Below are positions 16,884 to 24,694 of a stretch of DNA of 64,000 nt, in pieces. Positions within the stretch are counted from its first letter, which is position 1; every line of letters starts with the position of its first letter. Origin of the DNA: Arthrobacter cavernae (GTDB lineage Bacteria > Actinomycetota > Actinomycetes > Actinomycetales > Micrococcaceae); contig NZ_JAFNLL010000002.1 of assembly GCF_017368795.1 (NCBI RefSeq), positions 349,175 through 413,174 of the forward strand, given 5' to 3'. The notes beneath the pieces were generated by a model. The model saw nothing but the letters and a program-made list of their open reading frames with translations. It did no database searches and was not told where the DNA came from. The position numbers were made by a program, and so were the translations under genes.

Positions 16884-18226
16884 GCCTGATTCAGCGCGAC
16901 CGGGCGAGCCTGTGGCACCCGTACGCCCCGGCGTCGGGGAATCTCCCGCTGTGGGAAGTCGAGGAGGCCGACGGCGTGACCCTGCGGCTCCGCGACGAGG
17001 ACGGCGGCCGGCACGAGGTGCTCGACGCCATGTCCTCGTGGTGGTCGGTGATCCACGGGTACCGGAACCCGCTCCTGGACGCCGCGGCCAAGCGCCAGCT
17101 GGGCACGTTCAGCCATGTGATGTTCGGCGGGCTCACTCACGGGCCGGCCGTTGAGCTCGCCGAACGACTCGTGGCCATGGCCCCCTCCGCGGAAGGTCGG
17201 CCACGGCTGGAGCGCGTGTTCCTGGCCGATTCCGGTTCGATCTCGGTGGAGGTCGCGCTCAAGCTGGCGGTGCAGTTCCAGACGGCGGCCGGGCGGCCGA
17301 AGCGGCAGCGTTTCCTCAGCATCCGCGGGGGCTACCACGGCGACACCTTCGCGGCGATGGGCGTGTGCGATCCCGTGGACGGCATGCATTCGGCATTCCC
17401 AGGGCTGCTGGCCGCCAATGTGTTCGCGCCGCGGCCGCCGGCTGCGGCGACGGCCACGGCGGAGGACATCCGGCAGTGGCGGGCCGACGTCGAAGCCCTG
17501 GCCTCGAAGCATTCAGATGAGCTCGCGGCGATCATCGCGGAGCCCGTGCTCCAGGGTGCGGGCGGCATGTTCGTTTACCCGGCCGAGTGTGTGCGGGTCC
17601 TCCGCGAGATCGCGGACCACCACGGGCTGCTGCTCATTCTCGACGAGATCGCCACGGGTTTTGGCCGCACCGGCGAGCTGTTCGCCGCCGACCACGCCGG
17701 TGTGGTCCCGGACATCATGTGCGTCGGCAAAGCCCTCACCGGCGGATACCTGAGCCTGGCCGCGATGCTTTGCACCGGCGAGGTCGCCGAGACGGTCTCC
17801 CGCGGCGCAGCCGGGGCCCTCCTGCACGGCCCCACGTTCATGGGCAACCCATTGGCGTGCGCCGTGGCCAACGCCAGCCTGGGAATCATCGACGGCGGTG
17901 CGTGGCGCTCGGACGTGGCGCGGGTCGGTGCCGGGCTGGCAGCCGGACTCGCCTCCGCGCGGGAGCTCGACGCCGTCAAGGACGTCCGCACCATCGGCGC
18001 CGTGGGGGTCATTGAGCTGAGGGAGACGGTGGACGTCGCCGCGGTGACGCGCGCCGCCGTCGCGCATGGCGTCTGGGTCCGGCCGTTCCGGAACCTCGTC
18101 TACGCGATGCCCCCATACATCAGCACCGCGGCCGAGGCCGGGGCGATGGCGGCGGGCATGGTGGCGGCGGTGGCTGAGGTTCACGACGAACGCGACGCCG
18201 GGCTGCTCACAGGTGCCCGGCCATGA
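16880..18226 (+). CDS. bioA: Adenosylmethionine-8-amino-7-oxononanoate aminotransferase BioA
   Basis: 448 aa class-III aminotransferase that makes 7,8-diaminononanoate with S-adenosylmethionine as amino donor. It has the BioA N-terminus (LWHPYAP), SSWWSVIHGYRNP, GYHGDTF, DEIATGFGRTG and the PLP lysine in VGKALTGGY. It overlaps bsaP and bioF by four bases each, so translation is coupled through the operon. Confidence 0.97.
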   Translation: MSLIQRDRASLWHPYAPASGNLPLWEVEEADGVTLRLRDEDGGRHEVLDAMSSWWSVIHGYRNPLLDAAAKRQLGTFSHVMFGGLTHGPAVELAERLVAMAPSAEGRPRLERVFLADSGSISVEVALKLAVQFQTAAGRPKRQRFLSIRGGYHGDTFAAMGVCDPVDGMHSAFPGLLAANVFAPRPPAAATATAEDIRQWRADVEALASKHSDELAAIIAEPVLQGAGGMFVYPAECVRVLREIADHHGLLLILDEIATGFGRTGELFAADHAGVVPDIMCVGKALTGGYLSLAAMLCTGEVAETVSRGAAGALLHGPTFMGNPLACAVANASLGIIDGGAWRSDVARVGAGLAAGLASARELDAVKDVRTIGAVGVIELRETVDVAAVTRAAVAHGVWVRPFRNLVYAMPPYISTAAEAGAMAAGMVAAVAEVHDERDAGLLTGARP

Positions 18227-19452
18227 GCACGTCCATGACGCGCTGGCTGGAACAGCAGGCCGAGGTGCGCGGGCGCCGCGGCCTGGTGCGCACCCCTCTC
18301 ACCCGGGCCGCAGACGATCAGGCCATCGACTTGGCCAGCAACGACTACCTCGGACTGGCCACGGACCCGCGCTTGGCCGAGGCCGCGAGTGAGGCCATCC
18401 GGCGCTGGGGCACGGGAGCCACGTCCTCGCGGCTGGTGGCCGGAACCACGGAGCTGCATCTGGAACTGGAGCACGAACTCGCGCGGCTCACCGGTATGGA
18501 GGCGTCGCTGGTGCTCTCCTCCGGATACCTGGCGAACCTGGGCGTCACCACGGCGCTCGGCGGCCCCGGAACGCTGATCGTGGCCGACGAGCACTGCCAC
18601 GCTTCGCTGATCGACGGTTTCCGGCTGAGCCGTTCGCGGGTGGAGACCTTCGCGCACAACGAGCCCGCCGACGCCGCGCGGCTGCTTGCTGGCAGAATGC
18701 CCAGTGGCCGAATGCTCAGTGGCCGGAGCGAACCCCGGGCACTGATCGCCGTCGAGTCCATCTACAGCGTGTGGGGCGACGCCGCTCCCCTGCCCGGGCT
18801 GCTGGCCTTGGCCGAAGAGCACGACGCCATGCTGCTGGTGGACGAGGCCCACAGCCTGGGCGTCTCCGGTTCCGGCACATGGCAGGGGCACGGTGCCGTG
18901 GCGGGAACCGCGCTCGCCGGGCATCCGAACGTGGTGCTGACGGCCACCCTGTCCAAGGCCCTGGGCAGCCAGGGCGGCGCCGTGCTCGGTTCCGCCCTGC
19001 TCCGCGAGCACCTGGTCAACAGGGCCCGCAGCTTCATCTTCGATACCGGCCTGGCGCCGGCGTCCGCCGCGGCAGCGTTGGCAGCCGTCCGGATCATCCG
19101 TTCGGAACCCTGGCGCCCGGCGGCCGTCCACGAACACGCTGCCTCACTGGCCAGCGGACTGGCACCGGCGCTCGCACGGCTCGCCACCGCCGTCGGGCAC
19201 ACCGCCGTCGGGCCAGCCGGGGCCTTCCAAGCGGCCGGCGCCGTCCAGTCCATCCCCATGCCGTCCGCCGCGGCGGCGCTCTCCGCAAGCCAAGCCGCCC
19301 ACGCAGCTGGCGTTCGCGTGGGTTGCTTCCGGCCGCCGTCGGTCCCTGACGGCATCTCGCGCCTGCGCCTCACCGCCCGGGCCACCCTCACACCCCGTGA
19401 AATCGATCAGGCCTGCGCAACGTTGCGCGGCATTCTGGAGGAAACATCATGA
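18223..19452 (+). CDS. bioF: 8-amino-7-oxononanoate synthase BioF
   Basis: 409 aa PLP enzyme of the alpha-oxoamine synthase family joining pimeloyl thioester and alanine. ASNDYLGLA, DEAHSLGVSG and the PLP lysine in TLSKALGSQGG are intact. A surface loop near residue 160 contains a 15-nt in-frame tandem duplication (18695-18724) giving a repeated RM-SG element. It is the entry point where the P450 at the operon end could deliver substrate. Overlaps bioA and bioD by four bases. Confidence 0.97.
   Translation: MSTSMTRWLEQQAEVRGRRGLVRTPLTRAADDQAIDLASNDYLGLATDPRLAEAASEAIRRWGTGATSSRLVAGTTELHLELEHELARLTGMEASLVLSSGYLANLGVTTALGGPGTLIVADEHCHASLIDGFRLSRSRVETFAHNEPADAARLLAGRMPSGRMLSGRSEPRALIAVESIYSVWGDAAPLPGLLALAEEHDAMLLVDEAHSLGVSGSGTWQGHGAVAGTALAGHPNVVLTATLSKALGSQGGAVLGSALLREHLVNRARSFIFDTGLAPASAAAALAAVRIIRSEPWRPAAVHEHAASLASGLAPALARLATAVGHTAVGPAGAFQAAGAVQSIPMPSAAAALSASQAAHAAGVRVGCFRPPSVPDGISRLRLTARATLTPREIDQACATLRGILEETS
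18695..18724 (+). repeat. 15-nt in-frame tandem duplication inside bioF
   Basis: GAATGCCCAGTGGCC is followed directly by GAATGCTCAGTGGCC, one mismatch apart. It adds five residues to a loop of BioF without changing the frame. Probably slippage in a tolerant loop. Confidence 0.8.
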
Positions 19453-20132
19453 GCCTGCCCCGCATCATCCTGGTGACCGGAACGGATACCGGCGTCGGAA
19501 AAACGGTCACCGCTGCGGCCTTGGCCTCGACCCTGCAGTCGCGCGGCCGCTCGGTGGCCGTGTACAAGCCGTGCCAGAGCGGCAACGTGGACGGCGATTC
19601 GGACTGTTCGGAAATTGTCCGGCTCGCCGGCCCGCTCACGGCCGAGGCCGGCGTCGTGCTCGAGGAACCGCTGGCTCCGGTGCCGGCCGCGGCCCTGGAC
19701 GCCGTGGAGCTCCCGACGCTGGCGGCACACGCCGGGCGGATCGGCGAGCTCGCTGAAGAGCATGACCACGTGCTCGTGGAAGGTGCCGGCGGGCTGCTGG
19801 TGGAATTGGATCACGACGGCGGAACTCTTGCTGATCTGGGGATCCTGCTGGGGTCCGGGGCTGCTTTCGCGGTGGTCGGGCGGCCCTCGCTGGGCACCTT
19901 GAACCACACCGCGTTGACGCTGGAGGCCCTGGACCGCCGGGATCTTCCCGTGCTGGGGGTGGTGCTGGGCACCTGGCCGGATAATCCCGGGGAACTGGAG
20001 CGCAGCAACCGGGCGACGATCACGTCCTGGCCTGCGCCGCTGCTCGGCACGCTACCGGCCGGTGCCGCGGCGCTGCCGGTGGAGCGCTTCCGTGAACAGG
20101 CGCCCCTATGGCTGAACGGGCTGCCGGCATGA
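19449..20132 (+). CDS. bioD: Dethiobiotin synthetase BioD
   Basis: 227 aa ATP-dependent carboxylase that closes the ureido ring. It has the Walker A-like GTDTGVGKT at the N-terminus, YKPCQSG and VEGAGGLLVEL. Slightly shorter in the C-terminal region than Escherichia coli BioD but with all core motifs. Its stop codon overlaps the ATG of the P450 gene (ATGA at 20129). Confidence 0.96.
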   Translation: MSLPRIILVTGTDTGVGKTVTAAALASTLQSRGRSVAVYKPCQSGNVDGDSDCSEIVRLAGPLTAEAGVVLEEPLAPVPAAALDAVELPTLAAHAGRIGELAEEHDHVLVEGAGGLLVELDHDGGTLADLGILLGSGAAFAVVGRPSLGTLNHTALTLEALDRRDLPVLGVVLGTWPDNPGELERSNRATITSWPAPLLGTLPAGAAALPVERFREQAPLWLNGLPA

Positions 20133-21346
20133 GCGCGGGGATGGCGGCCGAACTCGGCCTGGAGGCTGGCTTGGACATGGGCCTGGACGCCGGCCCTGGC
20201 GAGAGCATCAAGAGCTGCCCGTACATGGTGCTCCGTGATCCGGACACCGTCCGCGAGGTGTTGCACCGCCCGGAGGACTTCAGCCCGGCCAATGCGCTCC
20301 TCGCCGCGACGCCGTTGTCCGGGCAGGCGTTGCGTGTGCTGCAACGGGCACGGTTCGCGCTCCCGCCGGTGCTGGCCAGCAACGATACCGATTCGCACGC
20401 GGGCATCCGCAAGGTGGTTGCGGGGTTCTTCACGCCCGCAACGGTGGCCGCCGCGGAGCCGCGCATCCGCCAGATCGCCAGGGACGCTGCGCTGGACGCG
20501 GCCCGCGAGCTGGACGCAGCCGGCACGGTGGACCTGGTCCAAGCGGTGGCCGCCTATCCCCCGGCCGTGGTGATGCTCGAGCTCCTGGGCTTGCCGGTGC
20601 GGGATCTGCCGCAGCTGAAAGCGTGGAGCCTGGACTCCTTGGAACTGTTCTGGGGCTGGCCCGATGCCGAACGCCAGCTCGAGCTCGCCCACAGCGCCGC
20701 CGAGTTCTACGGCTGGCTGCGGGACCTCGTGCTCGAATCCGTGGACGCCCCCGGGCGGAACCTCTTCAAGTCCCTCGCCGGGCATGGCCTGAGCACCCCG
20801 GAAATCTGCTCCATGGGCTACTTCCTCCTGATCGCCGGCCAGGAAACCACCACCCAGCTGATCAGCACCACGCTGTTCCGCCTGGCCGAGGGCTCCCGCG
20901 GCATCGCCTGGACAGAAGCCGCCTCCGCGAGCAAGGCCCGCGAGCTGGTGCGGCATGTGCTCGCGACGGAATCCTCCGTGCCCACATGGCGGCGTGTTGC
21001 GGCCCGGGACACCGTGCTGGACGGGGAACTGATCCAGGCCGGCGACGAGATCCTGCTGGAACTCACCGGCAACCATGGCTTCCCTTGGGATCCCGGAAAC
21101 CCCGACGGCGGCGATGCAGCCAGCGCCGCCGGCGGCGGGGCCAGGCCCACTGCCTACGGACTGGCGTTCGGCTCCGGCATCCACCGCTGCCTCGGTGCGA
21201 AACTCGCGGAACTGGAGGCCGCCGTCGTCGTTCAGGAAACGGCCGCGGCCCTCCCAAGCGTCCGCCTGCGGGACCATCACCCTGAGTGGATCCGCTTACT
21301 GTCCTTCCAGGCCCCGCGTACGGTCACCGTGGAGCGCGGAAAGTGA
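20129..21346 (+). CDS. Cytochrome P450 coupled to the biotin operon
   Basis: 405 aa from the ATG at 20129, which overlaps the bioD stop; an in-frame ATG at 20108 is possible but lies inside bioD. P450 hallmarks are complete: I-helix AGQETTT near 237, ExxR as ELVRHVL, and the heme loop FGSGIHRCLG with Cys near 353. It is soluble, with no membrane anchor. No bioC, bioH, bioW or other pimelate-forming gene is in the operon. In Bacillus, the P450 BioI cleaves fatty acyl-ACP to pimeloyl-ACP; this coupled P450 is a candidate for the same role. That function is inferred from position, not from sequence specificity. Confidence 0.85.
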   Translation: MSAGMAAELGLEAGLDMGLDAGPGESIKSCPYMVLRDPDTVREVLHRPEDFSPANALLAATPLSGQALRVLQRARFALPPVLASNDTDSHAGIRKVVAGFFTPATVAAAEPRIRQIARDAALDAARELDAAGTVDLVQAVAAYPPAVVMLELLGLPVRDLPQLKAWSLDSLELFWGWPDAERQLELAHSAAEFYGWLRDLVLESVDAPGRNLFKSLAGHGLSTPEICSMGYFLLIAGQETTTQLISTTLFRLAEGSRGIAWTEAASASKARELVRHVLATESSVPTWRRVAARDTVLDGELIQAGDEILLELTGNHGFPWDPGNPDGGDAASAAGGGARPTAYGLAFGSGIHRCLGAKLAELEAAVVVQETAAALPSVRLRDHHPEWIRLLSFQAPRTVTVERGK

Positions 21347-21420
21347 GGGAGCGTTCGTCGAAAAGCCCCCAAAAGTGAGAGAGGATCGGCCAGAAACGCC
21401 CCAAAGGTGAGAGGGGGTCG
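21343..21420. repeat. Tandem 32-nt intergenic repeats
   Basis: Two full units start at 21343 and 21375 and a third partial unit at 21407, each beginning GTGAGRGRG and carrying CGAAAA/AGAAAC then a CCCC-AAA(A/G) end. The first unit overlaps the stop codon of the P450 gene. Similar GTGAGAGAG-type repeats are in my memory scattered between Arthrobacter genes; their function is unknown. Confidence 0.75.
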
Positions 21421-21449
21421 CAGGGGAGGAGCGAATCTAGACTGGATGC

Positions 21450-21890
21450 ATGGGCGAGAGCCGGGACACGCTGACGCCCGAACAGCGCAGCCTGAACATG
21501 TCCAAGATCCGGGGCAAGGACACCCAGCCCGAGTTGTTGGTCCGCCGGCTCCTGCACGCCAAGGGGTATCGGTACCGGCTCCATGGCCAGGCCCGGGGCG
21601 GGAACCTGCCGGGGCTCCCTGACCTCGTGTTCGCGGGCCGGCACAAGGTGATCTTCGTGAACGGATGCTTCTGGCACTTCCACGACTGCACGGTGGGCCA
21701 GCACGCCCCCGCGGCCAACGCCGAGTTCTGGGAGGCCAAACGCACCCGCACCAGGGACCGGGATGCCGAGCAGCGCGCACAGCTCAAGGAGTCCGGCTGG
21801 GATGTGCTGACGGTGTGGGAATGCGAACTTAAGAACCGTTCGGCCTTGGAAGACCAGCTCACGGAATTCCTGGAACGCGGAGCCACCTAA
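21450..21890 (+). CDS. vsr: Very short patch repair endonuclease Vsr
   Basis: 146 aa. It shows the Vsr fold: MSKIRGKDTQPELLVRRLLH, GLPDLVFAGRHKVIFVNGCFWH and the zinc-binding/catalytic HFHDC stretch, then VWECELKN. Vsr nicks T:G mismatches formed by deamination of 5-methylcytosine. It normally sits beside a dcm-type methyltransferase, but none is in the window. It converges on the membrane protein at 22060 across a strong hairpin. Confidence 0.95.
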   Translation: MGESRDTLTPEQRSLNMSKIRGKDTQPELLVRRLLHAKGYRYRLHGQARGGNLPGLPDLVFAGRHKVIFVNGCFWHFHDCTVGQHAPAANAEFWEAKRTRTRDRDAEQRAQLKESGWDVLTVWECELKNRSALEDQLTEFLERGAT

Positions 21891-21946
21891 ACCTGAATCC
21901 ACCGGTGGGTGTCAGGTTCGGGGGTGACTAGTGCCGGTACAGGCAG

Positions 21947-22002
21947 AACGACGCCGGCACCTGCAGTTCCGCGGAATTGGAACCTCAGGTGCCGGCGTCG
22001 TT
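21947..22002. terminator. Long perfect stem-loop between convergent genes
   Basis: AACGACGCCGGCACCTG (21947-21963) pairs with its exact complement at 21986-22002; inside the loop GTTCC/GGAAC (21966-21970, 21979-21983) forms a second stem. It lies between convergent vsr and the membrane protein and can serve as a bidirectional terminator. Immediately after it GTCGTTTCCCCA is repeated twice (22007-22035). Confidence 0.8.
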
Positions 22003-22059
22003 GCTGTCGTTTCCCCAAGAAGTCGTTTCCCCAGGAAATTGTCCCCAGGCAGCGGCGGG

Positions 22060-22791
22060 CTATCCCCTGATGGCGCTGTTGATAAATCCGATGACGATGG
22101 CGGTCCACCAGGACACCTGGGAAATGGTCAGGCAGGCGATGAGCCGAACATGGATGCGCCGAGGCAAGTCCGCGAACCGCGTGCCTTGCGGCATGGCGTG
22201 GAGCCGGCGCATGAACGGGATGAGGAGGATGCCGTTGAGCAGCAGCGCCAGGATGGCTCCCAACTTCAGTTGGGTGATCGGGCTGGTGATGTCCGGGTGG
22301 ACCAGCGCACCGCTGGCAAGCAGGCCGGCCATGCCGCCCCAGATGAGCGGTCCGGCGGCGGACTCCAAGCGGCTGGTTTCGTGCAGGCGGCGCCTGCCGG
22401 TCAGCCAGAGGAAGCCCACCCAGTCGAGCAGCAGGATGGCGCCGAAGGACAGGACCAGGGACATGATGTGAATGATGACCGCAAACCGGGAAATCAGTGG
22501 ATCGACCGTGATTGTCGAGCCGATGGACACGGATGCGATCCATGCGGCGGCTACGGCCAGGACCAGGAGCGGTGTGGCAAAGGGCGGAAGCCGGCGCGGG
22601 GCAGAGCTAATCGGGGTGGCGGCGTTGGCGGCGATTCCGCTGGTGGGAACGAGGCCGGATGCGGCCGCGATGACGGGAGCCTGACGGCCCACTGCCCCTG
22701 TATTTTTCGCGACGGCGGAAGGATGGGCCGAGCGCCGGCCGGTACGGACGGTGGCCGCGCGGTGGTGGCCGATGGTTGTGCTTGAAGACAT
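22060..22791 (-). CDS. Integral membrane protein, function unknown
   Basis: 243 aa from the ATG at 22791, which has GGGAGAGG about ten bases upstream. The first 65 residues are polar and Ala/Thr-rich, then about four hydrophobic helices follow (LLVLAVAAAWIASVSIG, HIMSLVLSFGAILLLDWVGF, LKLGAILALLLNGILLIPF, CLTISQVSWWTAIVIGF). His residues at the start of helices 2 and 3 could bind metal or heme, but that is a guess. No family recognised. Palindromes upstream (22864-22918) may regulate it. Confidence 0.75.
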   Translation of the reverse strand: MSSSTTIGHHRAATVRTGRRSAHPSAVAKNTGAVGRQAPVIAAASGLVPTSGIAANAATPISSAPRRLPPFATPLLVLAVAAAWIASVSIGSTITVDPLISRFAVIIHIMSLVLSFGAILLLDWVGFLWLTGRRRLHETSRLESAAGPLIWGGMAGLLASGALVHPDITSPITQLKLGAILALLLNGILLIPFMRRLHAMPQGTRFADLPRRIHVRLIACLTISQVSWWTAIVIGFINSAIRG

Positions 22792-22863
22792 GGCAGAAGC
22801 CTCTCCCAATGCCTGCGAGGTGAGCTGTCGGATTCGGATGGGAGGCACCCGGCCGCACCCCGC

Positions 22864-22918
22864 CCTGCACGTGCAGGCGTTATGCGGCTTCACCCCAAGA
22901 CCTGCTCAACAGCAGGTC
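22864..22918. promoter_or_regulatory. Two related palindromes in a 331-base gene-free stretch
   Basis: CCTGCACGTGCAGG (22864-22877) is a perfect 14-bp palindrome and GACCTGCT-CAAC-AGCAGGTC (22899-22918) a perfect 8-bp inverted repeat. Both share CCTGC...GCAGG arms. They lie 73-127 bases upstream of the leftward membrane protein start. The rest of 22792-23122 shows no coding signal. Confidence 0.5.
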
Positions 22919-23122
22919 AAAAGTGGTTTCCCCGTCTCTGCCGAACGATTGCTATGAACGGATCCCGGGCCGCGGCAGAGTTAGGCAATCAGCTCGGGAG
23001 TGCCGGTATCGAAACAACGGGCACCGGTCAACCATACCCTGAACACCTACACAATGTCACATTTAGGTAACGGCGAACCTGGCACGTACCAAGGCGCCGG
23101 CCGAGGATTTCAGGCTAAAACG

Positions 23123-23350
23123 CTACGCGACGTCCCGACGCCGGCCGAACACGAAGTAGCTCAGCGGCCCCAGCAAATTGATGAAGCACACCGCCCGCCA
23201 CACCGCCTTCTTGCCCCGGATCTGTGCGTCCGGGGTCTTGCTGATGCTGCGTTGCGCGGCTCCCAGCATCGCCATCTGTACGGTGCCGACTGCCATGAAA
23301 GTGATGCGTTGCCTGCGGCTCATGTCGCGCCACGATTTCCTGCCGCCCAT
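23123..23350 (-). CDS. Small PLDc_N-type membrane protein
   Basis: 75 aa from the ATG at 23350 (MGGRKSWRDMSRR). One or two hydrophobic helices, ending in NLLGPLSYFVFGRRRD, the hallmark of the short phospholipase-D N-terminal-like domain found alone in many actinobacterial membrane proteins. It has no catalytic HKD motif. Function unknown; it stands between the Vsr and McrBC genes without obvious linkage. Confidence 0.75.
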   Translation of the reverse strand: MGGRKSWRDMSRRQRITFMAVGTVQMAMLGAAQRSISKTPDAQIRGKKAVWRAVCFINLLGPLSYFVFGRRRDVA

Positions 23351-23422
23351 GGTGCCTCCATCTGCAATAGCGTGCATCTTCAGGCTAGACCTCCGCCGTA
23401 GCTGTGGCTATGGAGAGTCCGG

Positions 23423-24694
23423 CTATGGACGGGCAGGCTGCTCCCGCGCTTGCCGCACCACGTCGCCCCAGGACTGCTCGGCCAGGTCCGCTACGGCGGC
23501 CAGTATCTCCGACGGCGGCCGGGACAGGTCCAGTGGGTATTCGACGATGTCGATGTCCGTGTTCAGGATGCGCCGCAGCTTCATCTCGCCGGATCCGGCA
23601 TAGACCAGCCAGGCCGTGGGAACCTGCAGGGCGGTGCAGTATGCCAGCAATTGGTAGTGGTCCGCGTTGAGCGAGGCCCCGGCATCCGTGGCGGCCTGGT
23701 ACTTGGAGTCATACACCACCACGGGCCGGCCGCCGAGGAAATGCACGGCGTCCGGGCGCACGGTGAGGCGGTCGGAATCGCGCACGGCCTCGTTGAGGAG
23801 GGCCCCGTACTGCAGCCGGGTCTCCCCTGGGTGGGCGGCCATGGCCTCGCGCAGGGCCGTGCCCACGAATTGTTCAAAGACCTCCGCCATGTCCACCACG
23901 AACGCCGCCGTCTGCTGTTTGCCCTCGCCGGCCTCGGCCGATGAATTCCGCAGGATCACCTCGGCCAGCCGCAGCACGGCGTGGTAGCGCAGGTTCATCC
24001 GGCTGGCCCGCCACGGCGGCAGGGGCGCGCCGGACTGGAGGCGGGTGACGGCGTCGAGCTTTCCCTTGAGCTGCCGCAGGCGGCTCAGAACGTCGGCCCG
24101 GACGCGCGGGACCTGGCTCATGCGTTCGAGGGCGGCGCGGAGGATCCGGTTTTCCGCGATGTCTTCCGTGAATTCGTCGTACGAGACTTCCAGCGGCACC
24201 ATCATGCCCGGGCGCCTCGCGATCTGCTCCGAGATGCGGATGCGGCCCTTGACCGTGCGCAGGGATTCGTCCACGGTGAGGTAGCCCTGCAGCACGCCGC
24301 GGCTGAGTGCCCGCTCGGCCAGCTGGGCCAGGGATTCCGCCAGCGCGCTCCACAGATCCGGGTGCTCCACGGCGGCCACCGAGTCGTCCCGGAAGCCCTG
24401 CTCTCCGGCGTAGCTGAGCAGGAACAACAACCGGCTCAGGCCCAGGCGGCCCTTGGGGCGGACCTCCAGCTGCACGGTGGGGGTACGGACGGATCCGACC
24501 TTGCCGACGGGCTCGATCCGGTACAGGCCCATGCCCATGGGAGAGACCTTCGCCAGTCCGCTCGAGTTCACGAAGGCGGCGGACTCGGGATCGAGCTTGT
24601 CCACCACGCCGCGGGACAACTCGTCCAGGACGATGTGCCGGCCCACCGTTGGTTGGCGGCCCGGCCGGGGCGGAACGGCCTTAGCGGACCGCAA
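23423..24694 (-). CDS. mcrC: McrC, nuclease subunit of a type IV restriction system
   Basis: 423 aa. It starts at a TTG (24694) inside the end of mcrB, with a 14-base overlap and GGGACG five bases upstream. The McrC N-terminal domain is present (LLFLLSYAGEQGF and LRTVKGRIRISEQIARRPG), and the C-terminal PD-(D/E)XK nuclease has RPDAVHFLGGRPVVVYDSKYQ-type residues (Asp and DSK). McrC cuts DNA when brought to methylated sites by the McrB GTPase ring. Confidence 0.92.
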   Translation of the reverse strand: MRSAKAVPPRPGRQPTVGRHIVLDELSRGVVDKLDPESAAFVNSSGLAKVSPMGMGLYRIEPVGKVGSVRTPTVQLEVRPKGRLGLSRLLFLLSYAGEQGFRDDSVAAVEHPDLWSALAESLAQLAERALSRGVLQGYLTVDESLRTVKGRIRISEQIARRPGMMVPLEVSYDEFTEDIAENRILRAALERMSQVPRVRADVLSRLRQLKGKLDAVTRLQSGAPLPPWRASRMNLRYHAVLRLAEVILRNSSAEAGEGKQQTAAFVVDMAEVFEQFVGTALREAMAAHPGETRLQYGALLNEAVRDSDRLTVRPDAVHFLGGRPVVVYDSKYQAATDAGASLNADHYQLLAYCTALQVPTAWLVYAGSGEMKLRRILNTDIDIVEYPLDLSRPPSEILAAVADLAEQSWGDVVRQAREQPARP

